From Pseudomonas jinjuensis (lineage in GTDB: Bacteria; Pseudomonadota; Gammaproteobacteria; Pseudomonadales; Pseudomonadaceae), in contig NZ_FNIJ01000015.1 in the NCBI RefSeq assembly GCF_900103845.1, positions 105,297 to 169,296 of the forward strand: a DNA stretch of 64,000 nt. The letters run 5' to 3'. Positions within the stretch are counted from its first letter, which is position 1. Every line of letters begins with the position of its first letter. The notes below the pieces were generated by a model. It was not told the origin of the DNA. It did no database searches and saw nothing but the letters and a program-made list of their open reading frames with translations. Of the stretch, positions 50,301 through 58,196 are shown in pieces. The translations under genes and the position numbers were made by a program.

Positions 50301-51360
50301 GACCGGCTCGCGCGTGCCGGATGAAGCGTGGGCGGAAGCCGAGGCCGGGGTGGAAAGCCATCTGCGCATGAACCTGGAAGTGGTCGATGCCCGCGGCAAG
50401 TTCCTCGGCGAAGGCCGCGATCTCGCCGAATTGACCGCACGCTTCGCCGAGGCCAGCCAGGCCGCGCTGGCCATCCCGCAGGCGGACAAGGCGCAGAAAC
50501 CGGTGGAAGCCAAGGGCTTCGCCGAAGTGGCGGAAAAGGCCCAGCAGAAGATCGCCGGCCTGTCGATGACGGTCTACCCGGCGCTGGTGGAGGAAAGCGG
50601 CGCGGTGAAGGAGGGCCGTTTCCCGACCCAGGCCGAGGCCGAATTCCAGCATCGCCGCGCCCTGCAGCGCCTGCTCCTGCAACAGCTGGCCGAGCCGGCC
50701 AAGTTCCTCCGCGGCAAGCTGCCGGGGCAGACCGAGATGGGCCTGCTGTATCGCGATCTTGGCCGCGTCGAGGCGCTGGTGGAGGACATCCTGCTCGCCA
50801 GCCTGGACAGCTGCATCCTCGAAGGCGAGGCGCATCTGCCCCGCGACGGCGCCGCCCTGGCGTCGCTGGCGGAGAAGAAGCGCGGCGCCTGGACCGAGCA
50901 CGCCGAGCGCCTGGCGCGCCTGGTGCTGGAAAGCCTGAAGCTCTGGCACGGCCTGCAGAAGCGCTTCAAGGGCAAGGTCGACCTGGCGATGACGGTGCCG
51001 CTCAACGATGTGAAGGGGCAAATGGCCAACCTGATCTACCCGGGCTTCGTCCGCGACACGCCGCTGGAGTGGCTGAAGGAATACCCGCGCTATCTCAAGG
51101 CGGTGGAACAGCGCCTGGACAAGGTCGCCGGCCAGGTCCAGCGCGACCGCGTGTGGAGCGGCGAGATGGCCGGCTACTGGGAGCAGTACAAGGCGCGCCT
51201 GGCCAAGCACTCCCAGGAAGGCAAGCGCGACCCGAACCTGGCGCTGTACCGCTGGATGCTGGAGGAATACCGCGTCTCGCTGTTCGCCCAGCAACTGGGG
51301 ACGAAGCTGCCGGTGTCGGACAAGCGCCTGAGCAAGCAGTGGAGCCAGGTCGAAGCCTGA
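47326..51360 (+). CDS. hrpA: ATP-dependent RNA helicase HrpA
   Basis: 1344 residues, somewhat longer than usual HrpA (about 1300). DEAH-box helicase: Walker A GETGSGKT (93-100), TQPRRLAARS, DEAH at 190-193, SATID, then lobe 2 with TNVAETSLTVPGI and QRKGRCGR, the HA2 and OB regions and the long DUF3418 C-terminal half. It acts on structured mRNA and stalled ribosomes. Residues about 620-650 are encoded by a complete family A repeat element inserted without breaking the frame, between the helicase core and the C-terminal half. That insert accounts for much of the extra length. Confidence 0.94.
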   Translation: MTDIASLHKNLDHALIRDRHRLRRQLHELRKQAEPDEARLAQWLERFQASCAKVEARRTSVPRMRYDDSLPIAAKRDEIKAALEKHQVVVIAGETGSGKTTQLPKICLELGRGIHGLIGHTQPRRLAARSVATRVAEEVGTPLGSLVGYQVRFEDQSDDSTLVKLMTDGILLAETQHDRYLERYDTIIVDEAHERSLNIDFLLGFLKTLLPRRPDLKLIITSATIDLERFSKHFGDAPIVEVSGRTYPVDTWYRPLAAEVDEDGEALFDDLSVDEGILRALDEIAAHEREVGKRPGDVLVFLPGEREIRDAADMLRKANLRHTEVLPLYARLTPAEQQKIFQPMPGRKIVLATNVAETSLTVPGIRYVIDSGTARISRYSYRAKVQRLPIEAVSQASANQRKGRCGRVEPGICVRLYSEEDFNSRPAFTDPEILRTNLAAVILQMLHLRLGDIEAFPFIEPPDGKAIKDGFTLLQELSAVNREGQLTPLGRQLARLPIDPRLGRMLLEAANQGSLNEVLTVASALSVQDPRERPIERQQAADQAHAQWKDPDSDFAALINLWRGFEEQRQALGSNALRSWCRKNFLNYLRLREWRDAHRQLTLICRELKLPFGKAEGASRRSELAREQPNAAKPQDNKGAKSVREQARSYKDGEQPKRDIDYAAVHKAILSGLLSQIGQKAEEGDYLGARQRRFWIHPSSVIGRKKPQWIMAAELVETTKLFARMVAKIEPDWLEPLAGHLLKRNHLEPHWEKKRGQVVAYEQVTLYGLIIVGRRAVHYGPIDPPVSRELFIREALVRGEINSRAKCLSANRQLLEKLDELEAKARRRDILADEETLFAYYDARLPADIYQTASFEKWYEREQKQQPDLLIMREEDVLARDASEVTAGLYPDRLRIGELELPLTYHFEPGHPRDGVTIRVPAPLLPQLKGERLEWLVPGLLEAKCVALVRNLPKAIRKNFVPVPDFVRAALGKMVFAEGALPEALGRELQRMTGSRVPDEAWAEAEAGVESHLRMNLEVVDARGKFLGEGRDLAELTARFAEASQAALAIPQADKAQKPVEAKGFAEVAEKAQQKIAGLSMTVYPALVEESGAVKEGRFPTQAEAEFQHRRALQRLLLQQLAEPAKFLRGKLPGQTEMGLLYRDLGRVEALVEDILLASLDSCILEGEAHLPRDGAALASLAEKKRGAWTEHAERLARLVLESLKLWHGLQKRFKGKVDLAMTVPLNDVKGQMANLIYPGFVRDTPLEWLKEYPRYLKAVEQRLDKVAGQVQRDRVWSGEMAGYWEQYKARLAKHSQEGKRDPNLALYRWMLEEYRVSLFAQQLGTKLPVSDKRLSKQWSQVEA
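49184..49275. repeat. Family A palindromic repeat inside hrpA
   Basis: A 24-bp perfect inverted repeat (arms 49184-49207 and 49252-49275, beginning GTAGGAGCGAGCTTGCTCGC) surrounds a 44-base spacer inside the hrpA reading frame. It encodes part of a linker with the residues SRRSELAREQ...SVREQARSYK. It is the same family as the intergenic copies. Confidence 0.9.
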
Positions 51361-51460
51361 GCCGCAGGCAATGCGGCTGCTCCCCCTGATACCGGGGAGC
51401 AGCCGTGAACGCGCTCAGTGCCGCCCGGTCTTCACGCCAGGCCGCGCACCCGCTTCGTGG

Positions 51461-51913
51461 TCATCTGATCTCGCCGCAGAACAGGTCCTGGTTGCCGTCG
51501 GCCGGACTGCTGCGCAGGACGATCGAATAATCCCCCGAGCGCAGCTCGTCCATGCTGACCGGCGCCGTTCTCGACAGTCCCGTGGTGTCGCCGAAGAAAT
51601 CATGCTGGGTGGTGACGATACGGTTCAGTTCGTACGCCGGCTGGGCGCCGGGACTCTCGCAGGAACCCGGGTAGATGTAGGCGTAGAGGTGGAGGGGCAG
51701 GGCCGCATTGTCCGGTGCGCCGGAGTAGTACAGGTTCACGCTGGTTTCGCTGCCGCGGTCCTTCAGAATTGCCTGGCCGATGTGCCCCGCGAAGGCCGGG
51801 GCGGCTTCCAGCGGCACGGCGATTACCTGTCCGGTCGCCGTTCCGTATGCCAGCAGCCCGGCTGACGCGATCAACAACGCCAGCCCGATTTTCTTCGTCT
51901 TCTTCGTGTTCAT
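51461..51913 (-). CDS. Exported protein of unknown function, paralogue 1
   Basis: 150 residues with a Lys-rich N-terminus and a signal or anchor helix (about 8-29), no lipobox. The exported part shares with the gene at 52564-53010 the pattern SGAP...PL-x-LY-x-YIY-x-G-x-C, PAYELN and the ending SGDYSIVLR(S/T)SPADGN-x-D-x-FCG-x-I. Two conserved cysteines (in YPGSCESP and FCGEI) may form a disulfide. Function unknown; a secreted or periplasmic beta-sandwich is likely. Confidence 0.72.
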   Translation of the reverse strand: MNTKKTKKIGLALLIASAGLLAYGTATGQVIAVPLEAAPAFAGHIGQAILKDRGSETSVNLYYSGAPDNAALPLHLYAYIYPGSCESPGAQPAYELNRIVTTQHDFFGDTTGLSRTAPVSMDELRSGDYSIVLRSSPADGNQDLFCGEIR

Positions 51914-52106
51914 AGCTGACCACCTGCTGTAGTGGGAATTACTGCGATGGCCCCCGCGTTCATATTAGGCGCATGCCGCGCCGTTCCCGAGGTCTCGTGA
52001 CATGCGGTAGCTCCCGGCATGCATCCGGGCGCACGGAGTTCATTGGCGAGGCGGTTTCAAGCCGGGTATCGTTCGCCATTCGATCACACCGGTAATGGAG
52101 AACCCC

Positions 52107-52544
52107 ATGAGCCTGCAAGGCACCTACGATCCGCAGAACATCTTCGCCATGATCATTCGTGGCGAGGCGCCGTGCTACAAGCTGTACGAGGACGACGACG
52201 TGCTCGCCTTCCTCGACCTGTTCCCGCAGTCCTTCGGCCATACCCTGGTGATCCCGAAGAAGGCGCAGGCGCGCAACCTGCTGGAGATCGACGCGGACAG
52301 CCTGTGCAAGATGACCCTCGCGGTGCAGAAGCTGACCCGAGTGCTGGTCGACGAACTGCAGCCGGACGGCGTGCAGGTCGCCCAGTTCAACGGCGCGCCG
52401 GCCGGGCAGACGGTGTTCCACATCCACATGCACATCATCCCGCGCTTTGCCGGCCAGGGGCTGGGCATCCACGCCGCGCAGAAGGCCGATCCGGCCGAGC
52501 TGGAGAAGCTGCAGGCGCGCCTGGTGCAGCGGATTCGCGGCTGA
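52107..52544 (+). CDS. HIT-family hydrolase
   Basis: 145 residues. The histidine triad is HIHMHIIP (His105, His107, His109), and the N-terminal NIFAMIIRGEAPCYKLYED and GHTLVIPKKAQARNLLEID are typical of HinT-like nucleotide hydrolases. It would cleave AMP from adenosine phosphoramidates or aminoacyl-AMP. I chose ATG 52107, six bases after GGAG, over ATG 52095. The gene is flanked by two minus-strand paralogues. Confidence 0.92.
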   Translation: MSLQGTYDPQNIFAMIIRGEAPCYKLYEDDDVLAFLDLFPQSFGHTLVIPKKAQARNLLEIDADSLCKMTLAVQKLTRVLVDELQPDGVQVAQFNGAPAGQTVFHIHMHIIPRFAGQGLGIHAAQKADPAELEKLQARLVQRIRG

Positions 52545-52563
52545 TGCGGCAAGCGCCGGCGCT

Positions 52564-53010
52564 TCAGTGGATTGCGCCGCAGAAGATGTCGTAGTTGCCG
52601 TCCGCCGGGCTGGTGCGCAGGACGATGGAGTAGTCGCCGGCGCGCAGGGTGGCGAGCGGAACGGGCGCCACCTTGTACAGCGACCAGCCGGCGCCGACCT
52701 GCCGGTTGCGATGGGTCACGGCAGTGTCGTTGAGCTCGTAGGCGGGTCTGGCGTCCGGGCTGGCGCAGGCGCCCTGGTAGATGTAGGTGTACAGCCGCAG
52801 CGGGCGGGTGGTGCCCTGGGGCGCGCCACTGATGAAGACGGTCATGTAGGTCTTGCCGTCGGCGGGGGAGAGCGTCGCCTGGCCGATGCGGCCCGCGTTT
52901 CGCTGGGTGGCATCGAGCATGACATTCACCGGCTCGCCTTCCTTCCCCGCCGAAGCGCACGCGCACAGCGCCGCCATCAGTGGCAGCGCGAGCATGGATT
53001 TCATCTTCAT
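52564..53010 (-). CDS. Exported lipoprotein of unknown function, paralogue 2
   Basis: 148 residues. Of two close ATGs (53016 and 53010), the second lies seven bases after GGAG and is preferred. The signal peptide ends in a possible lipobox LCAC (Cys18), so this copy is probably a lipoprotein. The rest parallels paralogue 1: FISGAPQGTTRPLRLYTYIY, ACASPDARPAYELN, LRAGDYSIVLRTSPADGNYD and FCGAIH. Function unknown. Confidence 0.72.
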   Translation of the reverse strand: MKMKSMLALPLMAALCACASAGKEGEPVNVMLDATQRNAGRIGQATLSPADGKTYMTVFISGAPQGTTRPLRLYTYIYQGACASPDARPAYELNDTAVTHRNRQVGAGWSLYKVAPVPLATLRAGDYSIVLRTSPADGNYDIFCGAIH

Positions 53011-53096
53011 CGCCATTCTCCTGCTGCCTGCAGGCCGTTCTTCACTATAAGGACCGGCAGGCTGGTCGGGCGGCGAAGCGACGATTGGCGCGGGTC

Positions 53097-53513
53097 CTAG
53101 TCGAGCTGGCGGATGTCGTAGCCGATGCGGTTGTCGCTGAGGATGCGGAAGCGCCCGGTCTCGCCGGCGGCCAGGGTGACCGCCAGTTCGCGGCGCAGGT
53201 AGCCCTTGCTGCAGAGTCCGTCGCCTTCTTCGTCGATGCCGATACCGACCACATGGGTGCCGGGCGGAACATGGAAGCTGGCCGACTCGCTGGCGCCGAT
53301 GCGGGCGACGAGCTGGCGGTCGATGGAAAAGGCCACGAAGCAGCCGGCGCCGAGGAAGCCGGTGTCGCGTTCCACCGTCAGTTGCGTGCTGTGCGCCGTC
53401 GCCTGCTGGTAGGCGAGCAGGCGCTTTTCGGGCACCGGTTGCACCTCGTCGCTGGGCACGGATGAACAGCCGGCCAGGGCCAGCAACGACAGTACGGCAA
53501 GGATCGAGCGCAT
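53097..53513 (-). CDS. Small lipoprotein of unknown function
   Basis: 138 residues. Signal peptide with lipobox LAGC (Cys16). The mature part is beta-rich with VERDTGFLGAGCFVAFSIDR, SFHVPPGTHVVGIGID and a GLCSKGYLRRELAVTL segment; two cysteines could pair. It resembles DUF-type extracellular beta-sandwich lipoproteins that present a PEGA-like turn (PPGTHVV). Third exported gene in a row on this strand. Confidence 0.72.
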   Translation of the reverse strand: MRSILAVLSLLALAGCSSVPSDEVQPVPEKRLLAYQQATAHSTQLTVERDTGFLGAGCFVAFSIDRQLVARIGASESASFHVPPGTHVVGIGIDEEGDGLCSKGYLRRELAVTLAAGETGRFRILSDNRIGYDIRQLD

Positions 53514-53909
53514 GGGTTCCCTCCATGATGGACTCAGCGAAGGCTAGCCCAGGATCGCTCCGGGTGCCGCAGCATCTGTGGTCATTGGCGGATGAAGCGT
53601 TCCGCTGCATGCGCCCTGCGGACAGACCGCCCGGTCGGAAAGTGGACGAAATCAGATTTCGGGTAATTTCCCCGGCGATTGCTTTGCCGGGGCGTTTTTT
53701 CGCGGCAATTTGCAGCATAATCCTCCGCCATGTCCGTGCCGCAGAAGCGGCGCGGCGAAAGGCCGTCAGGCGGCTGCGCAGGCGATTCGCGCCTCGGGCT
53801 GCCAGAATGATCTGCGGTCGGCGTCCCGCTCGCGGCGGGACCGAGAATTTCCGGCGTCGCCCAGCGTGCGGCGCGTCGAAGCCCAACCCGATTGAGAAGA
53901 GGATTGACC
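53514..53909 (+). promoter_or_regulatory. 396-base gap with an orphan plus-strand terminator and a long KAS III leader
   Basis: No gene is convincing here. A strong intrinsic terminator, CCCCGGC (53670-53676) pairing with GCCGGGG (53686-53692) followed by CG and six T, points in the plus direction, although no annotated plus-strand gene lies before it. A CATAAT box (53716-53721) follows, leaving a leader of about 180 bases before the KAS III start. The upstream 150 bases may encode a small RNA, or the hairpin may attenuate a longer leader. Confidence 0.45.
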
Positions 53910-55031
53910 GTGCATAAAGTCGTGATCAGCGGTACCGGTCTGTATACCCCGCCGTTCAGCATCTCCAACGATGAACTGGTGGAGTCCTTCAATACCTACG
54001 TCCACCAGTACAACGCGCAGCATGCCGAGGCCATCGGCAAGGGCGAGCTGGAGCCGCTGAGCGAGTCGAGCTCGGCCTTCATCGAGAAGGCCTCCGGCAT
54101 CAAGAGCCGCTTCGTGGTGGACAAGGCCGGCATCCTCGATCCGCAGCGCATGGTTCCGCGCATTCCCGAACGCAGCAACGAGGACTGGGGCATCCTCTGC
54201 GAGATGGCCGTCGCCGCCGCCCGGGAAGCGCTGCAGCGCGCCGGCCGCACTGCGGCGGATATCGATGGGGTGATAGTCGCCTGCTCCAACCTGCAGCGCG
54301 CCTATCCGGCGGTCGCCATCGAAGTGCAGGCGGCGCTGGGCATCCAGGGCTTCGGTTTCGACATGAACGTGGCCTGTTCCTCCGCCACCTTCGGCCTGCA
54401 GGCGGCGGTCAATGCCGTGCAGCTCGGCCAGGCGCGGGCGATGCTGCTGGTCAATCCGGAAATCTGCTCCGGCCACCTGAACTTCCGCGACCGCGACAGC
54501 CACTTCATCTTCGGCGACGCGGCCACCGCGGTGATCGTCGAGCGCGCCGACCAGGCCACCTCGCCACAGCAGTTCGAGGTGCTGGACATCAAGTTGCTGA
54601 CCCAGTTCTCCAACAACATCCGCAACAACTTCGGCTTCCTCAACCGCGCGGCGGAAGAGGGCATCGGCACCCGCGACAAGCTGTTCGTGCAGGAAGGCCG
54701 CAAGGTGTTCAAGGAAGTCTGCCCGATGGTCGCCGAGCTGATCGGCGAGCAGCTGGCGCGCAACGACATCCCGGTCAGCGACGTGAAGCGCTTCTGGCTG
54801 CACCAGGCCAACCTCAACATGAACCATCTGATCGCCCGCAAGCTGCTCGGCCGCGACGCCGAACCGCAGGAGGCGCCGGTGATCCTCGACACCTACGCCA
54901 ACACCAGTTCGGCCGGTTCGGTGATCGCCTTCCACAAGCACCAGGACGACCTGCCGTCCGGCTCCATCGGCGTGCTCAGCTCGTTCGGCGCGGGCTACTC
55001 GATCGGCAGCGTGATCCTGCGCAAGCGCTGA
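53910..55031 (+). CDS. Beta-ketoacyl-ACP synthase III homologue (PA3286-like)
   Basis: 373 residues. The thiolase-fold catalytic triad is complete: Cys156 in NVACSSATF, His298 in [10 protein letters not shown] and Asn331 in YANTSSAG. The GTG at 53910 follows AAGAGGATTG. It is longer than typical FabH (about 320) and matches the P. aeruginosa PA3286 type, reported to condense octanoyl-CoA from beta-oxidation with malonyl-ACP, shunting degradation products to synthesis. That fits its position after the fadD block. The specific activity is inferred by homology. Confidence 0.9.
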   Translation: MHKVVISGTGLYTPPFSISNDELVESFNTYVHQYNAQHAEAIGKGELEPLSESSSAFIEKASGIKSRFVVDKAGILDPQRMVPRIPERSNEDWGILCEMAVAAAREALQRAGRTAADIDGVIVACSNLQRAYPAVAIEVQAALGIQGFGFDMNVACSSATFGLQAAVNAVQLGQARAMLLVNPEICSGHLNFRDRDSHFIFGDAATAVIVERADQATSPQQFEVLDIKLLTQFSNNIRNNFGFLNRAAEEGIGTRDKLFVQEGRKVFKEVCPMVAELIGEQLARNDIPVSDVKRFWLHQANLNMNHLIARKLLGRDAEPQEAPVILDTYANTSSAGSVIAFHKHQDDLPSGSIGVLSSFGAGYSIGSVILRKR

Positions 55032-55047
55032 TCATCCGGGGGAGCCA

Positions 55048-55980
55048 TCACGGCTCCCTCTTGCTTTCCGGCTCCTGCCGCTCCCGCCACGCATCCAGCC
55101 CGCCGGACAGCGCCCAGGTCCGCTGATGCCCCGACGCCCGCAGCCGCTCGGCCAGCATCGCCGCCGACAGCTCGTGAGGGCAGGCGCAGTAGATCACCAC
55201 GTCGGTATCGGCGAGGTCGTCCTTCAGCGCGTCCAGCGGGCTGTCGAGGCCGAAGGCGATGGCCCCGGGAATCCCGTCGCCGCCGGCCTCCGCGCGGACG
55301 TCGAGGATCAGGGGCACGCGTTCCTGGTTCAGCCGCTCGCGCAGCTCGTCGACGCTGATGCGCGGAATCCGTGCGGTGCGCCGCAGCAGGTTGTAGCGCC
55401 GCCACAGGCGCCAGGCGATGAACAGGACGAAGGCGCCGGCCAGCAGCATCACACCCAGCGTGGCGTATTCCTGCAGCAGGCCGAGCAACTGGTCGACGGT
55501 TTCGCTGAAGATGCCGCCAAGCAGCAGCGCGGAGCCCGCCCACAGTGCCGCGCCGGCGACGTCGTAGCCGACGAAGCGGCGCCAGGCGGTGCGGGTCATG
55601 CCGGCCATGGTGGTGGACAGCGCGCTGGCGCCCGGCAGGAACTTCGACATCAGCAGGGCGCGCGGGCCGATGCGCAGGTACAGGCCCTGGCTCTGGCGGA
55701 TGCAGCTGTCCTGGGAGAGGGAGATCCGGCAGATGCTCTTCAGCAGGAATCCGCCGTAATGCCGGCCGGCCAGGTACCAGGCGCAGTCGGCGATCAGGCA
55801 GGCGAGCACGGCGACCGCCAGCGCCTCGCCCAGCGGCACGCCGCTGCCCTGCAACGCCAGCGCTCCGGCGACTATCAGTGCCGGGTAGGCGGGGATCGGC
55901 AGGCCCAGCTGTTCCAGCAGGACGTTGAAGAACAGCAGGAGCAGGCCGTGGCGTTCGATCAGCGGTTGGAGTTCATGCAT
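55048..55980 (-). CDS. DedA-family membrane protein fused to a rhodanese domain
   Basis: 310 residues. The DedA/SNARE-associated part (about 1-200) has LEQLGLPIPAYPALIVAGAL, ADCAWYLAGRHYGG and RFLPGAS-like SKFLPGASALSTTMAGM. After a linking helix (GVMLLAGAFVLFIAWRLWRR) a cytoplasmic rhodanese domain (about 215-305) follows with LILDVR and the active-site loop YCACPHELSA carrying the catalytic Cys. DedA proteins act in lipid flipping and membrane potential; the rhodanese may add sulfur or redox sensing. ATG 55980 chosen because upstream frame is non-coding. Confidence 0.88.
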   Translation of the reverse strand: MHELQPLIERHGLLLLFFNVLLEQLGLPIPAYPALIVAGALALQGSGVPLGEALAVAVLACLIADCAWYLAGRHYGGFLLKSICRISLSQDSCIRQSQGLYLRIGPRALLMSKFLPGASALSTTMAGMTRTAWRRFVGYDVAGAALWAGSALLLGGIFSETVDQLLGLLQEYATLGVMLLAGAFVLFIAWRLWRRYNLLRRTARIPRISVDELRERLNQERVPLILDVRAEAGGDGIPGAIAFGLDSPLDALKDDLADTDVVIYCACPHELSAAMLAERLRASGHQRTWALSGGLDAWRERQEPESKREP

Positions 55981-56237
55981 GTGGATTCCTGTCCTGCCGT
56001 GGTGGATTCGACTGCTTCGCAGCATAACCCCAGTGGAGAGAGGTGGATTCTTATCGCTAGACGCGATCAAAAGTTCCGCTGTAATAAAAGTTTTATCTTC
56101 ATGCAACCTTTCTGAAATACCCCCTCGCCAACATTCCCGCAGCACGAACAGGCCGCCAGACGGCTGCGCAAGACCTTTGGGGGGCGGCGCGACAGCCAGG
56201 CCGTCGATGCTTCAAAAACCATTGAGGGGAAAATCCG

Positions 56238-57518
56238 ATGATCCGCAAGCATTTCGGCGGCTTTACCGCCACGACTCTGGCACAGGCCGTAGTGGGGGCC
56301 ATGGTTCTGCCGAGCCTGGCGCACGCCGAATTCATCAAGGACAGTAAAGCCAGCGTCGAACTGCGCAACTACTACTTCAACCGCGATTTCCGCCAGGCCA
56401 GCGATCCCGTGCCGAGCCAGAGCAAGCAGGAAGAGTGGGGCCAGAGCTTCATCCTCAAGTACGAGTCCGGCTTCACCGAGGGCCTGGTCGGCTTCGGTCT
56501 GGATGCCCTGGGCGGTCTCGCCCTGAAACTCGACTCCAGCCCGGACCGCAGCGGCACCGGCCTGCTGCAGCAGGATCGTGAAACCAGGCGCGCCCAGGAC
56601 AGCTACAGCGACCTCGGCGTGACCGCCAAGGTGCGCGTGTCCAAGACCACCCTGAAGGGCGGCACCCTGGCGCCGAAGCTGCCGATCCTCGTATCCAACG
56701 ATTCCCGCCTGCTGCCGCAGACCTTCTCCGGCGGCTCGCTGAACTCGCTGGACATCAGCAACCTGACCTTCGATGCCGGCCACCTGACCCAGGTGAACCA
56801 GCGCAACTCGCAGGACTACGAGGACATGACCGTCACCACCGGCGGCAAGCGCAACATCACCGGTGCGGTCGCTTCCGACAAGTTCGACTACGCCGGCGCC
56901 GGCTACAAGTGGACCGACAACCTCACCACCAGCTACTACTACGCCAAGCTGGAAGACAACTACTCGCAGCACTACCTGAACCTGGTGCACACGCTGCCGA
57001 TCGCCGACAAGCAGTCGCTGAAGTCCGACGTGCGCTGGGCGCGCTCCAACGACGAAGGCAACACCAACGTCGACAACAAGGCGTTCAACGCCATGTTCAC
57101 CTACAGCCTGGGCTACCACGCCTTCGGCGTCGGCTATCAGGACATGAGCGGCGACACCGGCTTCGCCTTCGTCAATGGCGCCGACCCGTTCCTGGTGAAC
57201 TACATCCAGATCGGTGACTTCGCCAGCAAGGACGAGCAATCCTGGCAGGCGCGCTACGACTACAACTTCGCCGGCCTCGGCATTCCCGGCCTGACCTTCA
57301 TGACCCGCTACGTCAGCGGCGACAACGTTGACCAACTGAGAGTGGGAGCGGACGACGGCAAGGAGTGGGAACGCAACACCGACATCGGCTACGTCTTCCA
57401 GGAAGGCCCGCTGAAGAACCTGGGCGTGAAATGGCGTAACGCGACCATGCGCTCCAACTTCAGCAACGACATCGACGAGAACCGCCTGATCGTCAGCTAC
57501 AGCATGCCGCTCTGGTAA
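56238..57518 (+). CDS. OprD-family outer-membrane porin
   Basis: 426 residues. Signal peptide to about residue 30 (VLPSLAHA/EFIKDS), then the family start SKASVELRNYYFNRDFR and beta-strand alternation to the terminal aromatic residue (YSMPLW), needed for outer-membrane assembly. OprD-family channels admit specific small carboxylates or amino acids; features of the OprE/OprQ branch are possible but the substrate is not deducible. SD GAGGGG is ten bases before the ATG. The 257-base upstream gap has an AT-rich promoter-like patch (56075-56110) and nothing else visible. Confidence 0.93.
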   Translation: MIRKHFGGFTATTLAQAVVGAMVLPSLAHAEFIKDSKASVELRNYYFNRDFRQASDPVPSQSKQEEWGQSFILKYESGFTEGLVGFGLDALGGLALKLDSSPDRSGTGLLQQDRETRRAQDSYSDLGVTAKVRVSKTTLKGGTLAPKLPILVSNDSRLLPQTFSGGSLNSLDISNLTFDAGHLTQVNQRNSQDYEDMTVTTGGKRNITGAVASDKFDYAGAGYKWTDNLTTSYYYAKLEDNYSQHYLNLVHTLPIADKQSLKSDVRWARSNDEGNTNVDNKAFNAMFTYSLGYHAFGVGYQDMSGDTGFAFVNGADPFLVNYIQIGDFASKDEQSWQARYDYNFAGLGIPGLTFMTRYVSGDNVDQLRVGADDGKEWERNTDIGYVFQEGPLKNLGVKWRNATMRSNFSNDIDENRLIVSYSMPLW

Positions 57519-57548
57519 CAGTCGCGACGCAGATCCGGTTCGAGCCTT

Positions 57549-57587
57549 TATGCCGCCCGCCTGACCCAGGCGCGCGGCATTTTTTTC
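57549..57587 (+). terminator. Intrinsic terminator of the porin gene
   Basis: A stem formed by TGCCGC-c-CGCCT and AGGCG-c-GCGGCA is followed by seven T. It lies within the converging gap before the SprT gene and could also overlap the end of that transcript. Confidence 0.88.
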
Positions 57588-58083
57588 ATTCGCGCACGAC
57601 CTGGCCGGTGAACACCAGGGTCGCGCGGCAGCGGCGGCAGAAATAGCGCCGGCCCTGGGCGACCAGGTTGTGGCGCTGGCTGGAGAAGGGGAAGTCGCTG
57701 CTTTCCACGCAATGGCAGCGGTAGATGTAGCGGGTCATGTGGCGCCGCTGGATTTCGTAGGTATGGCAGCGGTCCGGCGGCAGGCCGTAGATCCCGCGCA
57801 TGATCAGCTGCCATTCATCGCCGTGCGGGCGGATGTGCGGGCCGAACATCTGGTGCGCGACCAGGTGCGCGACCTCGTGGGCGACGGTCTGGCTGAGGAA
57901 GTGTTCGCGGTTTTCCCGGTACAGCTGCGGATTGAAGCGCAGCAGGTTCTCGTGCAGATGGGCGACGCCGGCCTTCTGCCCGCGCAGGCGGAAATTCACT
58001 TCCGGGCGGGGAAAGCGGCGCTGGAAAAATTCTTCCGCCTGCCGGTAGCAGGCTTCGACGCGGGCGTGCAGTTGTTCGGGCAT
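57586..58083 (-). CDS. sprT: SprT-family zinc metalloprotease-like protein
   Basis: 165 residues. The zinc motif HEVAH (His69, Glu70, His73) with His87 in RPHGDEW matches SprT/Spartan domains. A C-terminal zinc ribbon is formed by CHC at about 124-126 and CRRC near 149-152. Bacterial SprT is little studied; the eukaryotic relative cleaves DNA-protein crosslinks. The gene converges with the porin gene, and its stop lies in the porin terminator tail. Confidence 0.9.
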   Translation of the reverse strand: MPEQLHARVEACYRQAEEFFQRRFPRPEVNFRLRGQKAGVAHLHENLLRFNPQLYRENREHFLSQTVAHEVAHLVAHQMFGPHIRPHGDEWQLIMRGIYGLPPDRCHTYEIQRRHMTRYIYRCHCVESSDFPFSSQRHNLVAQGRRYFCRRCRATLVFTGQVVRE

Positions 58084-58157
58084 GGGACGGATTATGCCGG
58101 AGCGGGGCGGCTGAGCCCCAGCGCCAGACGCTTCCGCTCGTCCGGGCGGGCAAAGAA

Positions 58158-58180
58158 AAACCGGGCGCGAGGCCCGGTTT
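58158..58180 (-). terminator. Intrinsic terminator of the Yip1-family gene
   Basis: On the minus strand AAACCGGGC pairs with GCCCGGTTT (5-base loop), followed by TTCTTTG, 17 bases after the stop. Confidence 0.85.
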
Positions 58181-58196
58181 CGTCAGCAGGTGAGCC

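Noticed and set aside
47326..51360. hrpA as a pseudogene broken by a repeat
   Set aside because: The reading frame continues through the repeat without stop or shift and downstream domains are complete.
53462..53917. A 151-residue plus-strand frame before the KAS III gene
   Set aside because: It starts antisense to the lipoprotein gene, crosses a strong terminator and is Arg/Pro/Ala-rich without pattern; no SD.
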